A DNA stretch of 64,000 nucleotides from positions 1 through 64,000 of the forward strand of contig NZ_JAIKXF010000090.1 in NCBI RefSeq assembly GCF_024684275.1, read 5' to 3'. A program made the position numbers and the translations under genes. Every line of letters begins with the position of its first letter. Position 1 is the first letter of the stretch. Positions 15,978 to 24,571 of this stretch are shown here, piece by piece. Under the pieces are notes generated by a model that saw nothing but the letters and a program-made list of their open reading frames with translations, had not been told where the DNA came from and ran no database searches. The stretch is from Ruminococcus sp. Lineage in GTDB: Bacteria; Bacillota_A; Clostridia; Oscillospirales; Ruminococcaceae.

Positions 15978-16694
15978 ATGAGAATACATATTGATACGAC
16001 CTATTCGCTTATACCGCCTTATGTTGTGATGATAGTGGCTGCCTGTGCTGTTGGGATAGTATTGCAGTATTTTATGAACGTAAAACGGGGCATAGACAGG
16101 AAAACAGCAGGCTTTGTGGCGCTTTTGTCACCGTTTATGAGCCTTTTCTTCGGCCTTTTGCTCACTTATGTCTCGTCAGGAGGAAAATCCTTCGGCTTAT
16201 CATCTGTCGGCGGACTTTTTGGAATGTACGGCAGTGTGCTGACTCTTGCGCTTATAATCGGTGACAAAGAGAAGTCAGGAGTGATGTTTGAAAACTGCAC
16301 TTTTGCTCTGCCTCTGATGTACAGTGTATCGAAGTTAGGCTGCTTATTTGCAGGCTGCTGTCATGGCAGACCATACAGCGGACCGTTCTCTGTAGAGTAT
16401 ACAGGCAAGGTAACAGAAACGGGAGAGGTTTTTCCCGTGCAGCTTTCCGAATCAGTGATATTCTTCCTGATATTTGCGGCAGGTATCATAATGTTCGCAA
16501 AGGGCAGCAAGGCGGCAGTTTATGCGGTTTTCATAGCTTCTGCGGCAGCAAAGGGGCTTCTTGACTTTACAAGAGAGTCTCATATCGGGAAGATAGTATC
16601 CCTGAATCAGATACTGTGCCTGTTGCTGATCGTAGTCTGCATAGTATGCTTAATAGTAAAAAAACGAAAGACGATATATCCAAAAGAGGCATAA
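15978..16694 (+). CDS. Lgt-family (prolipoprotein diacylglyceryl transferase-like) membrane protein
   Basis: 238 aa, about seven membrane helices. KLGCLFAGCCHGRPYSGP closely follows the Lgt signature (G-C-F-x-N-G-C-C-x-G), and FPVQLSES matches FPxQLYES. However, the typical HGG(L/M) site is replaced by SVGGLFGMYG, and the Arg before GC is Lys. It may be a divergent paralogue acting on another lipid or thiol substrate, or a weak Lgt; sequence alone cannot tell. It is co-transcribed with the unknown membrane protein. Confidence 0.7.
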   Translation: MRIHIDTTYSLIPPYVVMIVAACAVGIVLQYFMNVKRGIDRKTAGFVALLSPFMSLFFGLLLTYVSSGGKSFGLSSVGGLFGMYGSVLTLALIIGDKEKSGVMFENCTFALPLMYSVSKLGCLFAGCCHGRPYSGPFSVEYTGKVTETGEVFPVQLSESVIFFLIFAAGIIMFAKGSKAAVYAVFIASAAAKGLLDFTRESHIGKIVSLNQILCLLLIVVCIVCLIVKKRKTIYPKEA

Positions 16695-16716
16695 ATTCAA
16701 GCTTTATGCCTCTTTT
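16683..16716 (+). terminator. Terminator overlapping the stop of the Lgt-like gene
   Basis: AAAAGAGGCATAAA pairs with TTTATGCCTCTTTT. The 5' arm includes the last codons. Confidence 0.85.
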
Positions 16717-16723
16717 AAGCACA

Positions 16724-16753
16724 AAAAGCGGAGCTTTAGAGCTCCGCTTTTTT
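16724..16753 (-). terminator. Terminator of the EAL gene
   Basis: AAAAGCGGAGC pairs with GCTCCGCTTTT around TTTAGA; T-runs on both strands. Confidence 0.88.
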
Positions 16754-16757
16754 ATAT

Positions 16758-18449
16758 TTAAGCCTCTACATCGTAATGACCGTTTTTTAGACGTTCTTCA
16801 AAATCGGCGAGGGGAAGCGGCTTATCAAACAGGAATCCCTGAGCATATAAGCACTGATTATCCTTTAGTATCTTTACCTGATTCTGAGTCTCAACGCCCT
16901 CTGCGATACATTCAAGACCGAGATCCTTAGCCATAGCCACAACGTACTTGAACATAACAGTTCTGCTGCTGTTGTTATTGTCACTGTCTACGGGCAGAAA
17001 GCTCTTGTCGACTTTAAGTACGTTCCACGGTACCTCACGGAGCAGATTAAGGGACGAATAGCCCATGCCGAAGTCGTCCACCGAGGTAAAGATGCCCTGC
17101 CGCTGAAGTCCGCTTACAACGCGCTTAAGGTCGCGGAACTCGACGTCTGTGGTGGTTTCGGTAAGCTCGATCTCGATATATTTATGGGGAACGCTGTGTC
17201 TGTCAACGATATTTATTATATGCTCCAAGAGATCGACGTCCATCATGTGCTTGCGTGAAAGGTTGACTGATACGCGAAACACATTTCCGCCCTCGTTAAG
17301 CCAGCGGCGTATATCAGCGCAAACGTTGTCCAGCATATAGAAGTCGAGCTGGCAGATGTCTGTATTCTGCTCAAGAACAGGTATGAACTCCATAGGCGGA
17401 ACTATCCTGCCGTCTCTTATCCAGCGGCAGAGCGCCTCTGCGCCTATGAGCTTTCCTGTTGCAATATCTATTTTTGGCTGATAGAACACCTTGAATTCCT
17501 TGTTTTTCAAAGCGCCTGGGAACAGCTTCTGTATTTCCATACGCTTTTCTTTGTTTATCTCCATTTTCTCGTCGTAGAACACGACGCTGTCCTTTCCTCC
17601 CATTTTTGCAGTCTGAGACGCTGAAAGAACTCTGTCCATGACATCTCCCGGAGCGTCAAAGGTGAAATCCTTAGGAATACGGAAAACGCCTGTGCTTGCG
17701 GAAAGCATTATGCGCTTGCCGCTGTTTGGCTCATAGATGACGGGAACTCCTCTTAGTATGCCGAGAACATCATCAAGGAGCGAATCATCGAAAACTCCGA
17801 CGAAATTATCTCCGCCGACTCTGCAAAGTATACCCCTTTCACCGATTATATCCTTGATTATATTGAAATAGTTATGTATAGCGATATCACCTGCGCTTCT
17901 GCCGATATCGCGGTTGATAAGTGTGAGGTGGCGCAGATTGTAGTACACCGCAGTACTGCCGCCGAGAGCGTTTTTTGCTTTGAGCATTTCAAGGTAACGC
18001 AGGAACGAGCGGACATTCGGGTAGCCTGTATCGTCGAAGAAAACGAATTTCTCCACTACTCCCTCAAGTCTGTGACGGCTTATAAAGCTTAGAACAGAGT
18101 TCATGGCGATAGTAAGCTTGTCCTTTTCGTCGTCGTCCATTGGTTCCTCGTCTGGAGACCTGTAAGCACTGCAGATGACGACAGCCATTGACTTTGTGAC
18201 AACGCGCTTTGACAAGAAAAGTTCCCCCTGCTTTCCGCTGTCGTAGCCGATCTTTATCTCGCCTATGCCTGCTTTTTCGTCAGGAACAGTGCGGTAAAAC
18301 TCGGAGGTAGCCCTTGTGAGCCTGAAAAATACGGAAACCTTTTTGACGTTTGCGAGTATTTCTTCCTCATCGTAGGTGCTTCCCCGGGTCATAGAGCGTA
18401 TAAGCTCTTCAAACAATTTATAAAATTCAAAAGTTCTCTCATTAGTCAT
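16758..18449 (-). CDS. c-di-GMP phosphodiesterase (EAL) with degenerate GGDEF domain
   Basis: 563 aa from MTNERTFEF; GGAGAG stands 6 bases before this ATG, so the 32-residue upstream extension is probably not used. An N-terminal region without a known domain is followed by a GGDEF domain whose motif is GGDNF (212-216), unlikely to make c-di-GMP. The EAL domain (310-560) is intact: GAEALCRW, NLSR, ELTET, DDFGMGYSS, KVDKSF and AEGVET. It should hydrolyse c-di-GMP, with the GGDNF part perhaps binding GTP as a regulator. It opposes the diguanylate cyclases at 19658 and 21200. Confidence 0.9.
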   Translation of the reverse strand: MTNERTFEFYKLFEELIRSMTRGSTYDEEEILANVKKVSVFFRLTRATSEFYRTVPDEKAGIGEIKIGYDSGKQGELFLSKRVVTKSMAVVICSAYRSPDEEPMDDDEKDKLTIAMNSVLSFISRHRLEGVVEKFVFFDDTGYPNVRSFLRYLEMLKAKNALGGSTAVYYNLRHLTLINRDIGRSAGDIAIHNYFNIIKDIIGERGILCRVGGDNFVGVFDDSLLDDVLGILRGVPVIYEPNSGKRIMLSASTGVFRIPKDFTFDAPGDVMDRVLSASQTAKMGGKDSVVFYDEKMEINKEKRMEIQKLFPGALKNKEFKVFYQPKIDIATGKLIGAEALCRWIRDGRIVPPMEFIPVLEQNTDICQLDFYMLDNVCADIRRWLNEGGNVFRVSVNLSRKHMMDVDLLEHIINIVDRHSVPHKYIEIELTETTTDVEFRDLKRVVSGLQRQGIFTSVDDFGMGYSSLNLLREVPWNVLKVDKSFLPVDSDNNNSSRTVMFKYVVAMAKDLGLECIAEGVETQNQVKILKDNQCLYAQGFLFDKPLPLADFEERLKNGHYDVEA

Positions 18450-18495
18450 AACCATCTCTCCATTATTAAATATGGATGCCCCTAATATTAAATAC

Positions 18496-18524
18496 ATTAT
18501 AACATATTTTTTTAAATATTTCAA
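18496..18524 (-). promoter_or_regulatory. Promoter of the EAL gene
   Basis: TTGAAA, 17 bases, TATAAT on the minus strand. Confidence 0.72.
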
Positions 18525-18635
18525 GAAGTTTTTGAATATTTGCACATGAAGATTGAAAAATCTTTATATATTGAATAATATATCTAACAAATGTTCGGTT
18601 TGCCGCGGTTCTGATCAATAAATATGATCTATGCA

Positions 18636-18664
18636 TTGATTTCTGTTGTACAATATGATAAAAT
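18636..18664 (+). promoter_or_regulatory. Promoter of nudC
   Basis: TTGATT, 17 bases, TAAAAT. Confidence 0.6.
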
Positions 18665-18695
18665 AATGTGAACTCAATATGAAAAGAGGTATAAT

Positions 18696-19553
18696 ATGAT
18701 ACAGGATATAGGAGAAAAACTATTTAAAAACGAATTTTCACTTTGCAGACGCCCTGCGGCTTCTGACAGAGTCATAGTTTACAGATCGGGTGAAATGGCA
18801 TACCTTGCTGAAAACAACATCATAGGATTCCCTAAGGTCTGCCAGCTTCCTGCGGAATATGCAGATAAGCTAACGTATCTGTTTGAGGTAGAGGGCGAGG
18901 GCTTCTTTCTGCTTCTGACAGACGGAGATATTACTGAGGTACTTCCCGAAAAATACTCATTCGGCAGTATCAGAAAGATACGCAGCACCGATCCTCAGCC
19001 TCGTAAGTATCTTTTTGCCGGATTCACGGCTCAGCATCTTGCCGAGTGGTATCTGAACAGCCGATTCTGCGGACGCTGCGGTGCTGAAAATGTTCATGAC
19101 GAGTCCGAGAGAGCCATGATCTGCCCCGAATGCGGCAAAAAGGTCTATCCGAGGATAGATCCTGCTGTCATTGTGGGCGTAGTCAGCGGCGAAAAGCTTC
19201 TTATAACGCGCTACAGGAAAGGCTTTGCCCACAATGCTCTTGTGGCAGGCTTTACTGAGATAGGGGAGTCTCTTGAGGCTACAGTTTCCCGTGAGGTAAT
19301 GGAGGAGACAGGCATAAAAGTCAAGAATATCCGATATTACAAGTCACAGCCGTGGGGGATAGCGGCAAATATCCTGGCAGGCTTTTTCTGTGAAGCAGAG
19401 GGAGACTGCGCTATACATATGGACGAAAATGAGCTGAAATACGCAGAATGGCTGAGAAGTGACGAGATAGTTCTTCAGCCCTATGACCATAGCCTTACAA
19501 ATGAGATGATGAAGCTTTTCAAGAGTATCGGCAGGAGAGTTCTCGAAAAATAA
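18696..19553 (+). CDS. nudC: NAD+ diphosphatase / RNA deNADding Nudix hydrolase
   Basis: 285 aa. A four-cysteine zinc ribbon (CGRCG ... CPECG) at about residues 125-150 precedes the Nudix domain. The Nudix box is GFTEIGESLEATVSREVMEE followed by TGI, and the NudC hallmark SQPW follows it. The enzyme splits NAD(H) to NMN(H) and AMP and can remove NAD caps from RNA. AAGAGG lies before the ATG. It sits alone between c-di-GMP genes, with no evident functional link. Confidence 0.92.
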   Translation: MIQDIGEKLFKNEFSLCRRPAASDRVIVYRSGEMAYLAENNIIGFPKVCQLPAEYADKLTYLFEVEGEGFFLLLTDGDITEVLPEKYSFGSIRKIRSTDPQPRKYLFAGFTAQHLAEWYLNSRFCGRCGAENVHDESERAMICPECGKKVYPRIDPAVIVGVVSGEKLLITRYRKGFAHNALVAGFTEIGESLEATVSREVMEETGIKVKNIRYYKSQPWGIAANILAGFFCEAEGDCAIHMDENELKYAEWLRSDEIVLQPYDHSLTNEMMKLFKSIGRRVLEK

Positions 19554-19581
19554 GATTTTGCATTATTCATATAATTTTTAC

Positions 19582-19610
19582 TGGACATTTGATAAAATAT
19601 GTGATATAAT
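19582..19610 (+). promoter_or_regulatory. Promoter of the first diguanylate cyclase
   Basis: TGGACA, 17 bases, TATAAT. Its bases resemble the promoter at 21127-21155 (AAAATATGTG before the -10 in both), so the gene was copied with its promoter. Confidence 0.7.
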
Positions 19611-19657
19611 ATCAAAAGAAGGTGTTTTATCTCCTCTATTTCAGAAAGGAGTTCTAT

Positions 19658-21070
19658 ATGGATTTTAGAGGCTATTTAGACAGCTGTGATTCTGTGACTT
19701 GTATTATGTCCGTAGAAAAAAAGCCCGGCGGCTACGGAAATATTCGTATTCTCGATGGAAATAAAGCATATATTGAATCAATAGAAAACAACCCCGACGC
19801 AAATTCAGACGTTGCAAAGGAAAAAGTATTTGTGCCGAATTCACTGTATACAAAATACTTTCCCCATGACCTGAATTTTGAGGATTTCTGCTATCGCTCG
19901 GCAGTCAGGAAAGAGGTCCTCCATACATATGTACATCCCGGAAGATTTGACATATGGTTCAATCTGTTCTTCATGCCTTTGCAGAGCGATGATGAGAATA
20001 TCGGCTATTGCTCGTATACATATACTGTCACTGTCAATGCCGACAGCGAGCTTATGTCAAATATTTCTCTTGCAACTGCCTCTGCTGTACTGCAAAGCTG
20101 TATAAAATTATATGGAGCTACTGACTTCAAGAAGTCCATAGACGGGGTAGTAATGGATATACGTGACCTCTGCAAGGCTAACCGCTGCTGCTTGCTGCTT
20201 ACTGATTTTGAAGCCGAAACCTGTAAGCTTCTCAGCGACAGCCATATTATTGAAGGCGAATTCGGTCCTATCGAGGGAATAATCGATGATTCTTTCTTTG
20301 AAATTGTAAAAACGTGGCCTGATACCATTGACGGCAGCGATTTCCTTATGATAAAGAATCATCAGGACATGGAGGTCCTGAAAAGCAGAAATAAGCTGTG
20401 GTACGAGTCACTGAAGGTCTATGATGTAAAGACTCTCGTGCTGTTTCCTCTTGTTTATAATGGCGATACAAAGGGCTATATATGGGTAACTGACTTTGAT
20501 GTTGAAAATGCCCTCAAGATCAGAGAGACACTTGAGCTTACCACATATTTCATCGCATACGCCATAGCAAACTATCAGCTGCTTAATCAGCTTGAGATAA
20601 TGAGCTCTGTCGATCTGCTTACAGGCATTTATAACCGCAACGCTATGAATCACCGTGTTGACCGATATATTGCAGGTACAGAGTCCACGCCCGAGAAATA
20701 CGGTATAGTTTTTGCTGACCTTAACGGACTCAAACAGGTCAATGACAGCGGCGGACATATCGAAGGCGATAAGCTGCTTAAAAATGCAGCAGAGATACTT
20801 CGGGGCCTGTTTTATGACAGCGACATTTACCGTGCAGGAGGCGACGAGTTCATGATAATGGCGGTAAATGTTCCCGAGGAGGAGCTGGAAAAGCGTATGG
20901 AAAAGCTGCGCAGGGACTCTGAGGATCCAAAGAATATCAGCTTTGCTGTAGGCGGCTATTTTGAGGCAGAGGGCGGAGATATCCGCTTTGCAATGCGAAC
21001 CGCTGACGAGAGAATGTACGCCGACAAGAAAAGATATTACAAGAAGTTCCCTGAACGAAAGAGAAAATAA
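19658..21070 (+). CDS. Diguanylate cyclase (GGDEF) with PAS/GAF-like sensor region
   Basis: 470 aa from the ATG at 19658 (AGAAAGGAG before it). Residues 1-130 look like a PAS-type sensor; about 150-310 looks GAF-like. The GGDEF domain (about 335-465) has LLTGIYNRNAM, ADLNGLKQVND and an intact GGDEF at 394-398. No RxxD inhibitory site lies before the motif. It should make c-di-GMP from GTP. There is no membrane helix, so it is cytoplasmic. The paralogue at 21200 and the remnant at 12003 belong to the same family. Confidence 0.9.
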   Translation: MDFRGYLDSCDSVTCIMSVEKKPGGYGNIRILDGNKAYIESIENNPDANSDVAKEKVFVPNSLYTKYFPHDLNFEDFCYRSAVRKEVLHTYVHPGRFDIWFNLFFMPLQSDDENIGYCSYTYTVTVNADSELMSNISLATASAVLQSCIKLYGATDFKKSIDGVVMDIRDLCKANRCCLLLTDFEAETCKLLSDSHIIEGEFGPIEGIIDDSFFEIVKTWPDTIDGSDFLMIKNHQDMEVLKSRNKLWYESLKVYDVKTLVLFPLVYNGDTKGYIWVTDFDVENALKIRETLELTTYFIAYAIANYQLLNQLEIMSSVDLLTGIYNRNAMNHRVDRYIAGTESTPEKYGIVFADLNGLKQVNDSGGHIEGDKLLKNAAEILRGLFYDSDIYRAGGDEFMIMAVNVPEEELEKRMEKLRRDSEDPKNISFAVGGYFEAEGGDIRFAMRTADERMYADKKRYYKKFPERKRK

Positions 21071-21126
21071 TTTGCAGAGTTGCTCCGCTTTAATGCAGCT
21101 CTTGATATTATTCACATAAATTTAAC

Positions 21127-21155
21127 TGGACGCATCAAAAAATATGTGCTATAAT
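21127..21155 (+). promoter_or_regulatory. Promoter of the second diguanylate cyclase
   Basis: TGGACG, 17 bases, TATAAT. Confidence 0.68.
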
Positions 21156-21199
21156 GATAATGTAAAAAATATACGCCTGCTGGGCTGAAAGGAGAAAGT

Positions 21200-22624
21200 A
21201 TGGATTTTCAGGAATTTGTCAATAATATTGAACCTATGACGTGCATTATATCCGTGGAAAAATTCTCTGACGGAAGCTATGGCAATATCCGTCTTGTTGC
21301 TGGCAATAAGGCATATATCGATTCTATAGAAAATCCTGAGAATATTTCTTCAAATCAGATGCTAAATAATAAGTTCATTCCCGATTCTCCTTATGAACAA
21401 TATATTCCGAAGGACCTGAATTTTGAGGCGGCTATCTACAACTGTGCCATAATGAAGAAGCCGTTCCATACATATATCCACCCCGAGCGTTACAGCTTCT
21501 GGATAGATATGTATATGATGCCGCTTGCTTCTTCTGAACCTAATAAGGGCTACTGCACCTATACTCAGGAGTTCACACTTGAGAAAAACAGCGAGAGAAT
21601 GACTAATATTTCGGCTGATGTCTCATCTGCGGTATTGCAGACGAGCCTGAAACTCAACGGCACAAGGGATTTTAAGAATACTATGGAAGATGTTATGTCG
21701 GATATACGTGAGATATGCAATGCCGACAGATGCTGCGTTTTCCTAACGGATTTCAAGGAAAGAAAGTGCTCTGTACTGACGCAGGTCATAGCTCCGGGAT
21801 TAGACATCAAGCCTATGGAAGTCCACATGAGGGAGAATGCAGTTGATTTCTTTGATATCGTTGAAACATGGCCTGATACCATAGCAGGAAGCACCTGCCT
21901 TATCATAAAGAATTCAAGTGATATGGAAGAACTGAAAAGACGTAATCTGATTTGGCAGAGATCACTGGAAAATGCAGGCGTAGAGAGCCTTGTGCTGTTT
22001 CCGCTTGAATACAATGATGAGACTCTGGGCTATATCTGGGCGGTCAATTTCGATACTGAAAATGCCTCGAAGATAAAGGAAGTCCTCGAACTCACCACAC
22101 ATCTCATAGCTTCCGAAATAGCCAATTATCAGCTTGTTGACCAGCTGAGGATCATGGGTACTATTGATATGCTTACGGGAGTCTATAACCGCAATGCCAT
22201 GAATAACCGCGTTGACTGGTTCATCAGAAGCAGAGACAAAAAGCCTGATGCCTATGGTGTTATTTTTGCTGACCTTAACGGCTTGAAGCAAAAAAACGAC
22301 AATGAAGGACACAGTGCAGGAGACAGGCTTCTTAAAGGTGCTGCGGAGATACTTCGCGATGTGTTCTGCGACGGTGAGATATACCGCGCAGGCGGTGATG
22401 AGTTTATGATACTCGACTGTAAGACGGAGGAAGCTGAGCTGAAAAAGCGGGTCGAGAAGCTTCGCAGAGACTCGGAGGATCCAAAGAATATCAGCTTTGC
22501 ACTGGGATACTATTTTGACAATGGAGAGGGCGACATACGCAAGGCTATGAGGACTGCCGATGAGCGAATGTATATGGACAAGGAACGCTTTTACGCAATG
22601 TTCCCGGAAAGAAAACGTACGTAA
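21200..22624 (+). CDS. Diguanylate cyclase (GGDEF), paralogue of the preceding gene
   Basis: 474 aa, similar to the gene at 19658 along its whole length, including the start (DFQEFVNNIEPMTCIISVEK). The active motif GGDEF is at 398-402; LLTGIYNRNAM is here MLTGVYNRNAM. The C-terminus MYMDKERFYAMFPERKR parallels its sister. No inhibitory RxxD is visible. The sensor halves differ more than the catalytic halves, suggesting different input signals. AAAGGAG precedes the ATG. Confidence 0.9.
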   Translation: MDFQEFVNNIEPMTCIISVEKFSDGSYGNIRLVAGNKAYIDSIENPENISSNQMLNNKFIPDSPYEQYIPKDLNFEAAIYNCAIMKKPFHTYIHPERYSFWIDMYMMPLASSEPNKGYCTYTQEFTLEKNSERMTNISADVSSAVLQTSLKLNGTRDFKNTMEDVMSDIREICNADRCCVFLTDFKERKCSVLTQVIAPGLDIKPMEVHMRENAVDFFDIVETWPDTIAGSTCLIIKNSSDMEELKRRNLIWQRSLENAGVESLVLFPLEYNDETLGYIWAVNFDTENASKIKEVLELTTHLIASEIANYQLVDQLRIMGTIDMLTGVYNRNAMNNRVDWFIRSRDKKPDAYGVIFADLNGLKQKNDNEGHSAGDRLLKGAAEILRDVFCDGEIYRAGGDEFMILDCKTEEAELKKRVEKLRRDSEDPKNISFALGYYFDNGEGDIRKAMRTADERMYMDKERFYAMFPERKRT

Positions 22625-22669
22625 CAGAGAGTGCGGTCAAGCCGTCTTCTCTAAGCCGAAGAACAGGAT

Positions 22670-22704
22670 TACCGAGCCTGAAATTATGGGCTCGGTATTT
22701 TTTT
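22670..22704 (+). terminator. Terminator of the second diguanylate cyclase
   Basis: TACCGAGCC pairs with GGCTCGGTA, then seven T. Confidence 0.9.
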
Positions 22705-22837
22705 GCCGTGATCCTGCCTGAGTGAGCTCAGTTCTGCACTTTATTGTTTACGGCGAGCGGCGATATGCGATTTTGTTGTAACATTTCTTTGTGCAAAACA
22801 GCCAAGACAGCGAGCACAATTTCGGCATAATTACGGA

Positions 22838-22866
22838 TTGAAGAGTGTACCCCATTGTGATAAAAT
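22838..22866 (+). promoter_or_regulatory. Promoter of the small membrane protein gene
   Basis: TTGAAG, 17 bases, TAAAAT. Confidence 0.6.
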
Positions 22867-22914
22867 TAAAATAGAGTTAATTTTGAAAAGATTTTAAGCA
22901 AAGGAGGGATACCT

Positions 22915-23118
22915 ATGCCAGTTCCATTTATTATTGCTCTTGTCGCAGCCTGTGTAGTTATTGCAGCACTTGTTTTTGTTATAACGAAGAAGAAAAAAGA
23001 GTCGGACGATATTTATTACAGCGAGCAGATAAGACGCTCAGAGGAAAGACAGGCGCAGCTTGCTGAGCAGGAGCGTCAGAGACGCATGATGCAGCGTGAA
23101 CGTGCAAGCAGAAGTTAA
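22915..23118 (+). CDS. Small membrane protein, 67 aa
   Basis: One membrane helix at residues 3-24, then KKKK and a highly charged Glu/Gln/Arg segment (RRSEERQAQLAEQERQRRMM) likely to be a coiled-coil helix in the cytoplasm. AAAGGAGGG lies before the ATG, a strong site. Monocistronic, with its own promoter and terminator. Function unknown; such proteins often bind larger membrane partners. Confidence 0.75.
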   Translation: MPVPFIIALVAACVVIAALVFVITKKKKESDDIYYSEQIRRSEERQAQLAEQERQRRMMQRERASRS

Positions 23119-23153
23119 TGTATGATTTGGACTCTGACAAAATATCTGTGTGT

Positions 23154-23182
23154 GGAACGCCGTTCTCGGCGTTCCTTTTTTT
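23154..23182 (+). terminator. Terminator of the small membrane protein gene
   Basis: GGAACGCCG pairs with CGGCGTTCC around TTCT (loop 23163-23166), then a T-run. Confidence 0.93.
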
Positions 23183-23192
23183 CTTTAAGTGC

Positions 23193-23313
23193 AAAAAGGC
23201 GCTCATTAGTCGCCTCCTCTTAACGGAAAAGTATGGTTACCGTGCCTGAAATTTCAGTCTCGTAAATGTAACCTGCGTTCCGCCGGAGGGGGCTTCCCTT
23301 GAGCGCCTTTTTT
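23193..23313. repeat. 120-base nested hairpin element, both ends terminator-like
   Basis: Four arms pair in nested order: GGCGCTCA (23198) with TGAGCGCC (23300); CCTCC (23213) with GGAGG (23285); CGGAA (23224) with TTCCG (23278); GGTTAC (23235) with GTAACC (23268). The palindrome CTGAAATTTCAG (23246-23257) is at the tip. A-runs and T-runs outside make both strands end like a terminator. It follows the histidine kinase gene on the minus strand. Confidence 0.6.
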
Positions 23314-23337
23314 GTTTAGTCTGAAGCTGACAGGTGG

Positions 23338-24570
23338 TCATTGCGGCTTTGAGCATACAACAGTCACCTTCATAAGGTCACCGTCGATTTCCGCGAATAT
23401 ATCGCCGCCCATGCCGTTCATAAGCTGTCGGCAGATATAAAGTCCCAGACCGCTGCCCTGCTGAGAGCCAGTATTGGAGCCGCGCCAGAAGCTGTCAAAA
23501 ATGTGGTTCAGTTCTGTATCCGCAAGGGTGCAGCCGCTGTTGGAAACGGTGATAAGCCTACAGTTCTCCTCATCGGAGAAATCAATTGAGATATTGCCGC
23601 CGTCACCGTATTTTACAGCGTTTTCGATTATGTTTTGCAGTACCTCTTCAAGGCGGTCGGGGTCTCCTGAGATGAGGCAGTTCCCGAACTCTGCAACAGT
23701 AAAGTCTGTTTTCAGCACCGACAGCTTGTCGCTGTAGTAGTCTGAAATCCTGCTGATTACGTCTGCAAGGTAGAATTCGGTATTGTTGAAGTCAAAGGTC
23801 AGAACATCGCTGTTGAGTTCACCTATCATTTCTGCAACATAGCCCTCTATCTCATCAGCCTTTGAGTTTATGCTCTCAGCGGCTTCACGCTGTTTTTCGG
23901 CGTCGGGATAAAGTCCCTTTGAAAGCGCCTTTGAGTAGAGCTTTACTGCGGAAAGGGGGGTTTTTATATCGTGGGACAGGGAGAGCAGGAGAGTTTTTTC
24001 CTTTTTTGCGCGGTCACGGTCGCGCTGCTTTGCCTGTTCAAGCTCCTGACGAAGCATATCAAGTCCCCATGCGAGCTTGCCGAAATACTTGCCCTTATTT
24101 TCCTTTACGGGAGCAGTAAGAGTTCCCTTTGCAAGGTCATAGGGCAGGTCGCTGATCTTTCCGAAGGGCTTGACGATATTTCTGCGGATATAGAAAAGAA
24201 CGGCTGTCAATATCAGGCACAGTCCGCCCATACATGAGTTGACCGCAATGGGCAGAGCTGAGCTTTTTATCACAGCTTTGTCCGTGTATTCTATACGGTA
24301 TGTATTACCATTAACAATTCGTATAACGTATTCATTTTTGCATTCGTAGAAGTCATCACTGCCGTCGTATTCGTAGATACCGATGATATTGGGATAGCTG
24401 TCGGCAGTGACGGTCTGACCGTTTTTGAGTTCCTGCTCTATGCGGTTCAGCTCGACCTTATAAAGGGGCTGATTCTGCTTGGGAGCCTTCAGCATTATGA
24501 GGTTCACAGCTGCGATCACAGCCGCCATAGCAATGACTATCCATGCAATGAGCTTGTCAAATCTCTGCAT
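23338..24570 (-). CDS. Sensor histidine kinase of the FtsX-ABC module
   Basis: 410 aa. Two membrane helices (about 9-27 and 106-127) enclose a small outside domain of about 78 residues. A linker leads to HisKA with the phosphorylated H200 in LSLSHDIKTPLS. The HATPase domain shows NAVKYGDGG, FDSFWRG and GSGLGLYICRQ. It starts one base after the response regulator stop. The order permease, ATPase, regulator, kinase is that of peptide-antibiotic sensing and detoxification modules; the signal may pass through the transporter. Last gene of the operon. Confidence 0.93.
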   Translation of the reverse strand: MQRFDKLIAWIVIAMAAVIAAVNLIMLKAPKQNQPLYKVELNRIEQELKNGQTVTADSYPNIIGIYEYDGSDDFYECKNEYVIRIVNGNTYRIEYTDKAVIKSSALPIAVNSCMGGLCLILTAVLFYIRRNIVKPFGKISDLPYDLAKGTLTAPVKENKGKYFGKLAWGLDMLRQELEQAKQRDRDRAKKEKTLLLSLSHDIKTPLSAVKLYSKALSKGLYPDAEKQREAAESINSKADEIEGYVAEMIGELNSDVLTFDFNNTEFYLADVISRISDYYSDKLSVLKTDFTVAEFGNCLISGDPDRLEEVLQNIIENAVKYGDGGNISIDFSDEENCRLITVSNSGCTLADTELNHIFDSFWRGSNTGSQQGSGLGLYICRQLMNGMGGDIFAEIDGDLMKVTVVCSKPQ

Positions 24571-24571
24571 A

